The notes beneath the pieces are model-generated. The model worked only from the letters and a program-made list of their open reading frames with translations, ran no database searches and was not told where the DNA came from. Source: JAUVRX01 sp049664225 (GTDB lineage: Bacteria > Acidobacteriota > Thermoanaerobaculia > Multivoradales > JAHEKO01). From it: 64,000 nt of DNA. The position numbers and the translations under genes were made by a program. This document shows positions 7,430-15,992 of this stretch, in pieces; position 1 is the first letter of the stretch, and every line of letters begins with the position of its first letter. Where the stretch lies: positions 1-64,000 of the forward strand of contig JBATEX010000064.1 of assembly GCA_049664225.1 (NCBI GenBank), written 5' to 3'.

Positions 7430-8533
7430 ATGTCAGAGAACACTCTCGTTCGTCGCACTCCTCTCTACGACGCTCACCAGGCGGCAGGTGGCAAGTTGGT
7501 CGAGTTCGCGGGCTGGCAAATGCCGGTCCAGTACTCCGGAGTCCTGCAAGAGCACCGTGCCGTGCGGACGGCGGCGGGAATCTTCGATGTCTCGCACATG
7601 GGGGAGTTCCGGGTTGCCGGAAAGGGCGCGGAGGGCTTTCTCCAGGCAATGACACCCAATGATGTCGCCAAGTTGAAGCCCGGTCGAATTCACTACAGCG
7701 GTCTGCTGACCGAGCAGGGCACCTACGTCGACGATCTACTGATCTACCGCTTGGCCGAGGAGGAGTTTCTTCTGGTGGTCAACGCTGCCAACGCGGAGAA
7801 GGACCTCGCCTGGCTGCAGGGTCACAATGACGCCGGTGTGACTCTCGAGGACGTTTCATCGGACTATGGTCTGATTGCGCTTCAGGGGCCGAAGGCTGAA
7901 GCCATTCTCTCGGAGCTCACCAGCACGGATCTGACGGCCATTCGGTACTACGCCTTCGTTGAGGGTGAAGTGAGCGGCAGGGCGACGCTCATCTCGCGGA
8001 CCGGCTACACAGGTGAGGACGGTTTCGAGCTCTACCTGGCGCCGGAGGATACTCCAGCGGTCTGGGATCGCCTGCTGGATGTGGGAGGACCGGCAGGTCT
8101 GGTTCCTGCCGGTCTGGGAGCCCGCGACACGCTGCGGATGGAGGCGGCAATGGCGCTGTACGGTCACGAGATCGACGACACCACAACGCCTCTCGAAGCG
8201 GGGCTGCAATGGGTCGTCAAGCTCGAGGCGGCGGACTTTGTCGGGCGCCAGGCTCTTGTCGAGATAAAAGACGCAGGCCTGACCCGCAAGCTGGTCGGTT
8301 TCAACGTCGAAGGGCGCGGGATCGCGCGTCAGGGTCACAAGGTGATTGCCGAGGACGAGGAAGTCGGCTTCGTGACCAGCGGCACCTTCAGTCCGACTCT
8401 CGAGAAGGCCCTCGGCATGGCCTATGTGCCCGTCTCCATGGCGGCCATCGGGACTTCGGTGGGCCTGGACATTCGAGGCAAGGTCGTGCCGGCCGTGATC
8501 GTCGATCTGCCGTTCTACAAGCGAGCCAAGTAG
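7430..8533 (+). CDS. gcvT: Glycine cleavage system T protein (aminomethyltransferase)
   Basis: 367 residues, the usual length. It transfers the methylene group from the aminomethyl-lipoyl H protein to tetrahydrofolate, releasing ammonia, in the cytoplasmic glycine cleavage complex. Family hallmarks are the N-terminal RRTPLYDAHQAAGGKLVEF, FDVSHMGEF, SRTGYTGEDGFE and GARDTLRMEAAM, and the C-terminal GCVT barrel with VGFVTSGTFSPTL. The ATG at 7430 is chosen from MSENTLVRRTPLYDAH. gcvH follows after 125 nt on the same strand; gcvP is not in the window, so the P subunit must be encoded elsewhere. Confidence 0.95.
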   Translation: MSENTLVRRTPLYDAHQAAGGKLVEFAGWQMPVQYSGVLQEHRAVRTAAGIFDVSHMGEFRVAGKGAEGFLQAMTPNDVAKLKPGRIHYSGLLTEQGTYVDDLLIYRLAEEEFLLVVNAANAEKDLAWLQGHNDAGVTLEDVSSDYGLIALQGPKAEAILSELTSTDLTAIRYYAFVEGEVSGRATLISRTGYTGEDGFELYLAPEDTPAVWDRLLDVGGPAGLVPAGLGARDTLRMEAAMALYGHEIDDTTTPLEAGLQWVVKLEAADFVGRQALVEIKDAGLTRKLVGFNVEGRGIARQGHKVIAEDEEVGFVTSGTFSPTLEKALGMAYVPVSMAAIGTSVGLDIRGKVVPAVIVDLPFYKRAK

Positions 8534-8658
8534 CGAGAAATCACGCGGCGGCCCGGGAAGATCTGCTGGCCAGACAGGATAAGCTAGCGAGTGCCATCGA
8601 TAATGTGCCCGGACCTCGAGGGGAAGCCATCCGGGCTGGTGAGACAGGGAGGAAGCAG

Positions 8659-9042
8659 ATGTATCCGGATACTCTTCGTTATTCGAAGGACCATGAATGG
8701 GTGCGCGTCGAGGGCGACGTCTGTGTCATCGGTATCACCCACTATGCGCAAGACGAATTGGGCGAGGTGGTCTTCGTGGAAGTTCCAGAGCCGGGTCAGG
8801 AGTTCGACGCCCACGAAGAGATCGGCACGATCGAGTCGGTCAAGGCCGTCGCCGAGGTATTCACCCCGGTTACTGGAGAAATCGTCGAGGTCAACGAGGC
8901 TCTGGCCGACTCCCCGGAGCTCATCAACCAGGACCCACACGGTGAAGGTTGGCTGGTAAAGGTCCGATTCAGCTCCCAGGGCGATCTGGATGGCCTGATG
9001 GACTCGGCGGCCTATGAGAAGTTTCTGGAAGATGGCGAGTAA
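8659..9042 (+). CDS. gcvH: Glycine cleavage system H protein
   Basis: 127 residues, standard length. It is the lipoyl carrier that shuttles the aminomethyl group between the P, T and L proteins. The lipoylated lysine is Lys62 in GTIESVKAVAEVF; the flanking ELGEVVFVEVPEPG and NEALADSPELINQDP are typical. The ATG at 8659 has AGGGAGGAAG about 5-8 nt upstream and MYPDTLRYSKDHEWV fits the family N-terminus; in-frame sequence upstream of it is not family-like. Second gene after gcvT. Confidence 0.95.
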   Translation: MYPDTLRYSKDHEWVRVEGDVCVIGITHYAQDELGEVVFVEVPEPGQEFDAHEEIGTIESVKAVAEVFTPVTGEIVEVNEALADSPELINQDPHGEGWLVKVRFSSQGDLDGLMDSAAYEKFLEDGE

Positions 9043-9048
9043 AGCGGT

Positions 9049-9429
9049 TTGGAGCTTGCTCTTCTCGGCTTCTTCTTCGTCTGCTGGCTAGCGGCACTGG
9101 CCTCGTTTGTCGGCTTGCTGCCGATTGCCGGCCTGCTCGATCTGGGGCTCTATCAGTTTTACGGCCTGGCGGCCTTTCTCGGCTGGCTGGCTGGCAACGT
9201 CTACCTTCAGCGCGCGCAGCAAGTGCCGAAGCCTCTCAGACGGAGCTTGATGCTGGTGTATCTTTTGGGTACACCGGGGCTTCTCTATCTGGTCAGGGCC
9301 CTGGCACCTCTCACCACTCAGGCGATTGCCCCTCTGGCCCCACTGTACGCGAGCGGGGTCTTCGCCATCTTCTTTTTGGTGCCGGTGACTCTAAAGGGCA
9401 GCTTCAGACCTCCACCACCGGGATCCTAG
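9049..9429 (+). CDS. Small integral membrane protein, unknown
   Basis: 126 residues with about four hydrophobic helices (approximately residues 4-25, 30-52, 67-88 and 93-115). Family not recognised. The start is a TTG 6 nt after the gcvH stop; the preceding in-frame codons reach a stop at 9040, so it cannot start earlier. Placement suggests co-transcription with gcvT-gcvH, but no functional link can be claimed. It ends inside a perfect inverted repeat shared with the convergent queA gene. Confidence 0.6.
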   Translation: MELALLGFFFVCWLAALASFVGLLPIAGLLDLGLYQFYGLAAFLGWLAGNVYLQRAQQVPKPLRRSLMLVYLLGTPGLLYLVRALAPLTTQAIAPLAPLYASGVFAIFFLVPVTLKGSFRPPPPGS

Positions 9430-9446
9430 GGCAGCCTGCGCCCTAG
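9426..9446. terminator. Palindrome spanning both convergent stop codons
   Basis: CTAGGGC (9426-9432) and GCCCTAG (9440-9446) form a perfect 7-bp stem with a 7-nt loop. The stop codons of the small membrane protein (9427-9429) and queA (9443-9445, minus) both lie in the stem. No U-run follows on either side, so its strength as an intrinsic terminator is uncertain. Confidence 0.45.
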
Positions 9447-10471
9447 TCTGGCCGCTCGACCAACATCGCATCTCCGTATGAGAAGAAGCGGTAGCGATGT
9501 GCGATGGCATCGGCGTAGGCGTCTAGAATTGCCTCCTTGCCAGCCAGAGCGGCGACCAACATCAAGAGGGTGGAACGCGGCAGGTGAAAGTTGGTCAGCA
9601 GAAGATCTACAGCTTGGAATGGAAAGCCCGGCGTGATGAACAGGTCGGTGCTGCCCTCGCTTTCCACTATCGAGCCGTCGAATTGTCGAGCCACCGTCTC
9701 GAGAGTGCGAACGGTGGTGGTGCCCACCGCGACGATACGTCCGCCCTGTCGCCTCGCTTCGCTGATGGCTGCCGCAGTTTCGGCCGGGACTCGATAGTTC
9801 TCGGCTTCCATTCGATGTTCGTGCACGAGCTCGGCGGTGACCGGTTTGAATGTGCCGATCCCCACGTGCAGGGTCAACTCGGCGAGTCCGACACCCGCGT
9901 CGCGAAGTCGTGAAAGCAACTCGTCGTCGAAGTGAAGGCCGGCGGTTGGGGCAGCTATGGCACCCAGAAACCTCGCAAAGACGGTCTGGTACCGGGCCCG
10001 GTCCTCGGGCTTGTCGTCACGCTTGATGTAGGGAGGTAACGGGACGTGCCCGAGGCTCTCCAGGTGCGGCTCGATCGGCTCCGAGAACTGGACACGGTAG
10101 CGTCCATCGACGAGCTTTTCGCGGATCTCCACACCCAGGCCGTCGGCGAGCAGCATGCGGGTACCGCGCCGGACTCGACGGCCAGGCTTCAGAAGTGCCG
10201 TCCAGTGGGTCTCTGACAGCTTTTCCACCAGCAGCAGCTCGATCTGACCTCCAGTGGCCTCTCGCCAGGCGTGGAGACGGGCAGGCATGACCTTGGTGTT
10301 GTTCACGACGAGCAGGTCACCGGCTGACAGCAGTCCGGGTAGGTCTGTGATCTGGAGGTGTTGGCGAGCCCCGTCTCGACCGAGATGTAAAAGACGACTT
10401 TCGCCACGTGGGGTGGCCTCCTGGGCGATGAGCTCTGTGGGCAGTTGGTAATCGAATTCTGAAGTCAGCAT
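9443..10471 (-). CDS. queA: S-adenosylmethionine:tRNA ribosyltransferase-isomerase
   Basis: 342 residues, normal length. QueA moves the ribosyl part of SAM onto preQ1 in tRNA to make epoxyqueuosine. Family sequence is clear: FDYQLPTELIAQ at the N-terminus, VVNNTKVMPARL, GAIAAPTAGLHF, LTLHVGIGTFKP, TTTVRTLE and LTNFHLPRSTLLMLV. The ATG at 10471 starts MLTSEFDYQLP; an upstream in-frame extension is not family-like. It overlaps the end of the preceding permease gene by 7 nt, so it is the last gene of the minus-strand transporter operon, an odd but common kind of pairing. Confidence 0.95.
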   Translation of the reverse strand: MLTSEFDYQLPTELIAQEATPRGESRLLHLGRDGARQHLQITDLPGLLSAGDLLVVNNTKVMPARLHAWREATGGQIELLLVEKLSETHWTALLKPGRRVRRGTRMLLADGLGVEIREKLVDGRYRVQFSEPIEPHLESLGHVPLPPYIKRDDKPEDRARYQTVFARFLGAIAAPTAGLHFDDELLSRLRDAGVGLAELTLHVGIGTFKPVTAELVHEHRMEAENYRVPAETAAAISEARRQGGRIVAVGTTTVRTLETVARQFDGSIVESEGSTDLFITPGFPFQAVDLLLTNFHLPRSTLLMLVAALAGKEAILDAYADAIAHRYRFFSYGDAMLVERPD

Positions 10472-11481
10472 GGCAACGTCTCGTCGAGGCGAGGATCTAG
10501 GCTGTCTCGGAGACCATCCCCGAGTAGGTTGAAGGCGACCACCGCCAAGCAGATGGCGATGCCGGGAAAGGCGGCCACCCACCACGCGGTGGTCAGGTTC
10601 GAGGCGCCGTCGGCCACCATGTTGCCCCAACTGGGAATCGGCGGCTGTACTCCGAATCCCAGAAAGGAGAGAGCTGCCTCGATGAGGATCAGATCGCCGA
10701 TCCGGAGCGTGGTGTCGATGAGCACCGGAGGCAGGGCATTGGGGAGCAGGTGTCGCCAGAAGATACGGACGGGATGCAATCCGATTCCCCTGGCCGCCAC
10801 CACGAAATCACGCCCGCGAAGACTCAGGATCTCGGCCCGCACCAGCCGACTCGCCGCCATCCAGCTGGTGCCTCCGAGGACCAGAATGACCGCCAGCAGG
10901 TCGACATCGAACATCGCCGCGATGACCAGCACGAGAAAAAGGCGAGGGAACATCAAGAGACCGTCGACGAGACGCATCAGGAGGCCGTCTATCCAGCCTC
11001 CGGCGAGCGCCGCCACCCCTCCCACCGCGATGCCGAGAGTCAGGGAAAGTCCCGCAGCGAGAAGGCCGATGAAGAGCGAGACGCGGGCTCCGTAGAGGAG
11101 CCTCGACCAGAGGTCACGGCCGTACTTGTCAGTGCCCAGAGGAAAGAACTGGCGACTCACGCCCCCGTCTTCCGAGATGCCGGTAAATCGTTCCAGGGGC
11201 AGGGTTTCGGTGCGTCCCAGCCGCTGCACCACGACACCGCTGTCCGTCACTCGAGCGCTGTCCGCCAAGAGCCAACCCCCCTCGCGCAAAGGCAGGACCA
11301 CTCGGCTGCTCAGCGGCGGTAGGAATCTGCCCGCTGCCGGATCGAGCTGTTCGTAGGGAGCATGAGGAGCGAGAGCCGGCGCACCGATGGCGAGAACGCT
11401 GAGGACTACTGCGATCGCCAGACCCAGCCTGCTGAGTGGGGATCGGATCAGGCGGCTCGAAGAAGCCCGGTCAGTGCTCAC
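10465..11481 (-). CDS. Peptide/nickel-type ABC transporter permease (OppC/DppC-like)
   Basis: 338 residues. An N-terminal TM helix (about 20-40), a non-membrane insert (about 45-115) and a C-terminal five-helix BPD_transp_1 domain are seen. The EAA loop region reads VAARGIGLHPVRIFWRHLLPN, typical of DppC/OppC. The GTG start at 11481 overlaps the stop of the upstream permease (GTGA), indicating translational coupling. It pairs with the DppB-like permease to form the channel for peptides or similar solutes. The insert after TM1 is longer than usual for the family. No ATPase subunits are adjacent. Confidence 0.88.
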   Translation of the reverse strand: MSTDRASSSRLIRSPLSRLGLAIAVVLSVLAIGAPALAPHAPYEQLDPAAGRFLPPLSSRVVLPLREGGWLLADSARVTDSGVVVQRLGRTETLPLERFTGISEDGGVSRQFFPLGTDKYGRDLWSRLLYGARVSLFIGLLAAGLSLTLGIAVGGVAALAGGWIDGLLMRLVDGLLMFPRLFLVLVIAAMFDVDLLAVILVLGGTSWMAASRLVRAEILSLRGRDFVVAARGIGLHPVRIFWRHLLPNALPPVLIDTTLRIGDLILIEAALSFLGFGVQPPIPSWGNMVADGASNLTTAWWVAAFPGIAICLAVVAFNLLGDGLRDSLDPRLDETLPC

Positions 11482-12455
11482 TGCCGCACCCTGGGGTCTG
11501 TCACCCCATGAAGGAGATCGACCAGTAGATTCCCGACCACGACCAGAACACCGGTCAGAGCGGTGGTGGCGAGCACGACTGGATAGTCACGACTCAGAAT
11601 CGAATCGAAGGTGAGCCGGCCCAGGCCGGGCCAGGAGAAGACGACCTCGACAACGAGGGCACCGCTCAATAGCAGCGGCAGAGACAAGCCGAACAGTTGA
11701 AGAATCGGCGCAGCCGCGTTTCTCAGGGCGTGGATCCAGACGATCCTGGACTCGCTCAGTCCCTTGGCCCGGGCGGTGCGGATGTAATCCTCACCAAGTT
11801 CCTCGAGCAAGCTGTTGCGGGTGAATCTGGCCGTCCCGCCGGCGGCGGCGAGGCCCAGCACGAGGGCCGGAAGCGCCAGGTGGTGGAGGACGTCGAGGGT
11901 GCGTCCCATCGGTGACAACGAGGCAGCATCGACGGCTTGGAGGTGACCGGGCGGGAAGAGCGACCAGTTGTAGCTGAACAGCAGCAGTGCCATGAGCCCG
12001 GTCCAGAAGACCGGCAGAGAGTAAAGAACCATGGCGGTGAGGCGGATCAGGTAGTCCCTCGATGTCCCCGCATGCCGTGCGGCGGTGACCCCAGCCAGCA
12101 ATCCGACGCCGAACTGAACGAGGAGACCGGCCGCCGTAAGCAGCAGGGTCGGCAATGCGTACTCGCCGATGACCTCCGCTACAGGCCGAGAATGAACATA
12201 GGAGATACCCCAGTCTGCGTCGAAGACCACAGCGGTGAGCCAGCTCAGGTACTGTGCCGCTAGAGGCCGATCGAGCCCATAGGCACGGCGCATGGCCTCG
12301 CGCTGTTCGCCGGTGAGACGCGGGTCCTGAAGAACGAGAGTGGGATCTCCGGGTGCCAGATGAATGAAGAAGAAGGTCAGGCTCAGGACGATGAGGATCA
12401 GCAGTGCCGCCGCGGCGGAGCGGCGTACCAGGAAGCTCAGCAGGGAGGAGCTCAT
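11478..12455 (-). CDS. Peptide/nickel-type ABC transporter permease (OppB/DppB-like)
   Basis: 325 residues, normal for DppB/OppB. Six hydrophobic helices; the first is followed by the family FFFIHLAPGDP signature, and the EAA loop is YIRTARAKGLSESRIVWIHALRN. It starts at the ATG at 12455 with GGGAGGAG just upstream (read on the minus strand) and lies 18 nt after the binding-protein gene. It forms the inner-membrane pore with the overlapping OppC-like permease. Substrate unknown. Confidence 0.9.
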   Translation of the reverse strand: MSSSLLSFLVRRSAAAALLILIVLSLTFFFIHLAPGDPTLVLQDPRLTGEQREAMRRAYGLDRPLAAQYLSWLTAVVFDADWGISYVHSRPVAEVIGEYALPTLLLTAAGLLVQFGVGLLAGVTAARHAGTSRDYLIRLTAMVLYSLPVFWTGLMALLLFSYNWSLFPPGHLQAVDAASLSPMGRTLDVLHHLALPALVLGLAAAGGTARFTRNSLLEELGEDYIRTARAKGLSESRIVWIHALRNAAAPILQLFGLSLPLLLSGALVVEVVFSWPGLGRLTFDSILSRDYPVVLATTALTGVLVVVGNLLVDLLHGVTDPRVRQ

Positions 12456-12473
12456 GGCGGAATCGGCTCGAGG

Positions 12474-14126
12474 TCAGTCCGACTCGGCGAGCCACCACTC
12501 CCTGAGTCGGAAGTAGGAACTGACCGGGCTCGGGGTTGCATCTCGCAAACGGTTCGAGGCAGCGGCAAGTCGCTGCGGTTCCCAAAGGAAAGTATAGGGC
12601 TGTGTGCGATGCAGGATCGATTCGATCTCGCGCAGCAGCAGCATTCGCTCAGCCGGGTCCATTGCCTGATTGGTGGCATCGATGAGCCGATCCACATCGG
12701 CGTCGGAGAACTGGCCGAAATTGTAGCCATCGTCGATGGACTGGCTATGGAAGGCGTAAGTCAGATCCAATGAGGTGTCGATGTCCCAGCCGCCGAGCAT
12801 GGCGTCGAAGTCGTGCTCCAGGGCGCGGCTGACAACCGTGTTGAACTCGAGTTGTCGCACCCGCGCCTCGATCCCTGCTCGGCGCAGGTGCTCCTGAACC
12901 ATGACGGCGGCGTCGATCCTCACCTGGCTACCCGTGTTGGTGATCAGCTCGAAGGAGAAGGGCTCTCCCTCTTTATCCAGTATTCCGTCCCCATCTGTGT
13001 CGCTCCAGCCCTTGGATTGCAGGACCCGACGAGCGGCCTCGAGATCGAAGGGCACGGGCCGAAGGTCGGGATCATGGGCCCAAATGCTGGTCAGGATCGG
13101 CGAGACGGCGATCCTGGCGAAGCGGTACCAGAGAGTGTCAATGATCTCCTGTCGGTCGATGGCCATGGTCAGGGCGCGGCGCACTTCTGGGTCGGCGAAC
13201 AAGCGGCGCTGCGTGTTCCAGCAGAGGTAGTTGAACTGGCGGGCCCAGAAGCGCAGGATCTGAGCTCCCTGCTCCTCGAGGCGCGACACCTCGGACGGTG
13301 GGACCTGTTCCACGAAGTCGACCTCGCCTGCCAGAAGCTCGCCGAGCTGATTCTGCTTCTGGGGCACGACCCGCAGGATCACTCGGTCGAGCCTAGGCAA
13401 CTCGGATTCGAAGTAGGACTCGTTGCGAAGCAGCACGATCTGTTCTTGCCGCGTCCAGCTTTCGAGGTCGAAGGGGCCGTTGACGATGAGGTGATCCACG
13501 AACCAAGGTTCGTTCGATCGCCACTCTGAGAATGGCAGCTCGCTCCAGGCGTGTTTCGGCAGGATGACCCCTTCATTGAGCTCGGCCAGTTGGTTGGGGG
13601 AGCGTTGATGGAACTGGATCCTCAATCTGAGCTGGTCGACTATCTCGACGTCGCGGATGTTCTGCTTCGACTGGGCGTAGCCCCAGGCGAGCTCCGGGTC
13701 GGTCTGCGCCTGCCAGGTCCATCGCACATCTTCGGCGGTTACCGGCACACCATCGGACCACGAGACACCCGAGCGCAGCTCGAGATCGAGTGTCCTGCCG
13801 TCTGCGGACCACTCGAAGCTCTCGACGAGTCGCGGCTCGAAGGTTGGTGGATGCTCGGTGTAGTCGGCCTGCTCCTCGAAGAGGTGCAGAAAGAGGCGAT
13901 CGAGGACAGCCGTCGTCTGGGTGTCTACACCTGAGATCAGCGGGTTGATTCCATGGATGTCATTGCCGATCGCTATAACCAGCGTGCCGCCGCGCCGGGG
14001 AACGGTGGGCGCGGTTGAGATCTCTTCAGGGCCCTCCAATCGTTGGCAGCCCAACGAGAGAAGGAGAACCGAGACGAGAGTCGCCAGCCGGTAGGTGGTG
14101 ACACTCCGATTGGGCTCGGGACTCAT
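12474..14126 (-). CDS. Extracellular solute-binding lipoprotein, family 5 (peptide ABC)
   Basis: 550 residues. A type II signal peptide with lipobox LSLGC puts the lipidated Cys at residue 27. The mature part is SBP_bac_5 sequence: RRGGTLVIAIGND, LFEEQADYTEHPPTFEPRLV, SGVSWSDGVPVTAEDV, NGPFDLESW, ALTMAIDRQEII and a late GGWDIDTSLDLTYAFHS. A short segment DTDGDGILDKEG looks like a Ca-binding loop inserted near residue 400. It captures peptides or related solutes for the two permeases downstream. The ATG at 14126 was chosen because it opens the signal peptide. Divergent from the histidine kinase gene. Confidence 0.88.
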   Translation of the reverse strand: MSPEPNRSVTTYRLATLVSVLLLSLGCQRLEGPEEISTAPTVPRRGGTLVIAIGNDIHGINPLISGVDTQTTAVLDRLFLHLFEEQADYTEHPPTFEPRLVESFEWSADGRTLDLELRSGVSWSDGVPVTAEDVRWTWQAQTDPELAWGYAQSKQNIRDVEIVDQLRLRIQFHQRSPNQLAELNEGVILPKHAWSELPFSEWRSNEPWFVDHLIVNGPFDLESWTRQEQIVLLRNESYFESELPRLDRVILRVVPQKQNQLGELLAGEVDFVEQVPPSEVSRLEEQGAQILRFWARQFNYLCWNTQRRLFADPEVRRALTMAIDRQEIIDTLWYRFARIAVSPILTSIWAHDPDLRPVPFDLEAARRVLQSKGWSDTDGDGILDKEGEPFSFELITNTGSQVRIDAAVMVQEHLRRAGIEARVRQLEFNTVVSRALEHDFDAMLGGWDIDTSLDLTYAFHSQSIDDGYNFGQFSDADVDRLIDATNQAMDPAERMLLLREIESILHRTQPYTFLWEPQRLAAASNRLRDATPSPVSSYFRLREWWLAESD

Positions 14127-14227
14127 ATTGCGAATCCGGAAGGAGATTTCAGGACTTCGATCCCCGCATGCTAACCAACGACTCTTTCGGGGGTCAATGA
14201 ACTGGGCGATAGAAGCGCTTGGGGGCT

Positions 14228-14236
14228 TGCTATCCT
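14228..14236 (+). promoter_or_regulatory. Extended -10 for the NtrB-type kinase; likely leaderless
   Basis: TGCTATCCT: TGn extension and TATCCT. Its last base is only 7 nt before the ATG at 14244, so transcription would begin at or next to the start codon. No Shine-Dalgarno sequence is seen in front of this ATG, which agrees with a leaderless mRNA. Confidence 0.45.
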
Positions 14237-14243
14237 TGGGGCG

Positions 14244-15704
14244 ATGTCTCCGACGGCACCCTCCGCATCCTCTCGCCGGATATTTGTGGCGGCCCTGCTG
14301 TTGGGTCTCTTCATCTTCCTGGATATCGGACTCTTCGGGTGGCTCCTCTTTCGCTCGCTTTCGAAGCGCGAGATCGAACGCGTGTTGTTGGAGACCCGCG
14401 AGGAGGCGGAAGGACTGGCTGAAAGGCTCGCGGGAACGGCCGAGGAGGCGGGTGGAGACCTCTACACGGTGACGGCGATGGAGAGGGAGGTCCAGACGTA
14501 CATCGATTCGATCCTGAAACAGCGCAAGTTCGTACGGACAGTCGAAGTCGTGGACGGCGAGGGTCGCTTGGTCTTCCGCGGAGCCGGAGAGACGACTCTC
14601 GAGGTCGAGCCCTCTGAAGGACTGGTGTTGGAGGAAAGGGAGAGGCCCTCGAGAATCGAGGAGAGGCCCATCGAGCGAAAAGACACGTTTCCACTCGAAG
14701 TGCCCCTCGAGGAGCTTTACGATCTGAATCTGCCGATCGGTGAGCTGGGGTTCTTGCGGGTCGGGATCAGCCAGGGAGAGCTGCAGCGCAGCATCGAGAC
14801 CCTGCGCTCGGAGCTGGTTCAGAAAACAGCCGTAGTCGCCGCCATGACCCTCGTCGTGCTGCTGCTGGCCTTCGCCATCATCTGGCGACTGTGGAAACGG
14901 GGGCAGCTTCTCCAGGAACAGGCTCGCGAGGCCGAGCGAATGGCCTACATCGGTACCCTGGCATCCGGCCTGGCGCACGAGATTCGCAACCCCTTGAACT
15001 CCCTGAATCTGAATATGCAGCTACTGGAAGAGGAGATGTCGGGTCGCGTCGGTGCCCTGGCTGGATCGCAGTCCAGTGGCAGGCTCATGTCCATCACCCG
15101 GGATGAGATCCACCGGTTGGAGCGGCTGGTTACGGATTTCCTCCAGTATGCGCGGCCGCGGCCCTTGGAGCTGGAAGAGCTTCCCGCTGTCGAGCTTCTG
15201 GAGCGGTGCCGAGAAGTGCTGAAAGGCGAGTTCCTGGCCAGAGGTGCGCAGTTGCGGGTCGAGGACAAGAGTGGCGGAGCAAAGGTGCGCGTCGACCCCG
15301 GGCAGTTAAACCAGCTGCTGCTGAATCTGGTGCAAAACGCACTCGCCGCGAGCGATAGCGATCAAGGCAGAGGTGCTGAAGAGGTGCGATTGGCCGTCAG
15401 CCGTGAGTCGGGTCGCGTGGTCTTCGAGGTGGAGGATCTGGGTAGTGGAATGTCGCAGGAAGTCCAGTCGCAGATGTTCGATCTCTTCTATTCGACCCGC
15501 AAGGGAGGAACCGGCCTGGGGCTGCCGGTGGTCAGGAGGATTGCCGAAGCTCATCATGCCGACTTGACCGTCGTCAGTCGACCTGGCGAGGGGACACTGA
15601 TTCGTCTGGCGCTGCCAGAAGCACTGCCAAGCGACACGCCCGATGCAGTGTCGGTCCCTCAGGCTTCGATCAACGCGTCGAAGTCTTCCTGGGTCAAGAA
15701 CTGA
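14244..15704 (+). CDS. NtrB-type membrane sensor histidine kinase (orphan)
   Basis: 486 residues. TM helices at about 14-36 and 195-217 flank an extracytoplasmic domain rich in acidic residues. HisKA follows with His245 in ASGLAHEIRNPLNSL, then an HATPase domain with LLNLVQNAL, DLGSGM and GGTGLGLPVV. The HEIRNPL form is typical of the NtrB/AtoS/ZraS class, whose partners are sigma-54 activators. No response regulator is adjacent; an atypical sigma-54 activator without a receiver lies about 3 kb downstream, which cannot be a simple phosphotransfer partner. The 3' end overlaps the convergent 54-residue gene by 46 nt. Confidence 0.85.
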   Translation: MSPTAPSASSRRIFVAALLLGLFIFLDIGLFGWLLFRSLSKREIERVLLETREEAEGLAERLAGTAEEAGGDLYTVTAMEREVQTYIDSILKQRKFVRTVEVVDGEGRLVFRGAGETTLEVEPSEGLVLEERERPSRIEERPIERKDTFPLEVPLEELYDLNLPIGELGFLRVGISQGELQRSIETLRSELVQKTAVVAAMTLVVLLLAFAIIWRLWKRGQLLQEQAREAERMAYIGTLASGLAHEIRNPLNSLNLNMQLLEEEMSGRVGALAGSQSSGRLMSITRDEIHRLERLVTDFLQYARPRPLELEELPAVELLERCREVLKGEFLARGAQLRVEDKSGGAKVRVDPGQLNQLLLNLVQNALAASDSDQGRGAEEVRLAVSRESGRVVFEVEDLGSGMSQEVQSQMFDLFYSTRKGGTGLGLPVVRRIAEAHHADLTVVSRPGEGTLIRLALPEALPSDTPDAVSVPQASINASKSSWVKN

Positions 15705-15823
15705 TCGACCTCTTCGCTAGTGCAAAGCTCGCAGTAGGCTTCGACGACTTCGTCATCTTTCCATTCGAAGATGTAAGAGGGTGCCTCGCAGTTGAGGCAG
15801 ATGAGGTAGTCGGGTATTGCCAC
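15659..15823 (-). CDS. Small CxxC protein (54 aa), unknown
   Basis: The start is taken as GTG at 15823 because AAAAGGAGAAGG lies just upstream on the minus strand at ideal spacing; an ATG 10 codons further up has no such site. The 54-residue product contains CLNC and CELC, enough to bind one zinc, and an acidic C-terminus (EEVDQFLTQEDFDALIEA). It is convergent with and overlaps the end of the kinase gene. The family is not recognised; a small metal-binding or adaptor protein is the most that can be said. Confidence 0.6.
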   Translation of the reverse strand: MAIPDYLICLNCEAPSYIFEWKDDEVVEAYCELCTSEEVDQFLTQEDFDALIEA

Positions 15824-15920
15824 GGCCTTCTCCTTTTGATGACAATGCAGCATAGCACCGACTTCAGGCACTGGCTGTGACGTTCGATACCGCAGGCGCC
15901 AGATCGAAGTGGCGCCGATA

Positions 15921-15949
15921 TTGACCCTGTTGAGCCTTCATGCTAGCCT
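15921..15949 (+). promoter_or_regulatory. Promoter of the rplU operon
   Basis: TTGACC (-35, 15921-15926), 17-bp spacer, TAGCCT (-10, 15944-15949) with a TGC extension. It lies 43 nt before the rplU ATG and is one of the best sigma-70-type promoters in the window. Confidence 0.65.
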
Positions 15950-15992
15950 CGTCCGCCTCCGCCTTGAGGGGCGAGAAGGGAGGGTCATATCC

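Noticed and set aside
10465..14126. Complete peptide ABC transporter operon.
   Set aside because: Both ATPase subunits (OppD/OppF type) are missing from the window, so only binding protein and permeases are claimed.
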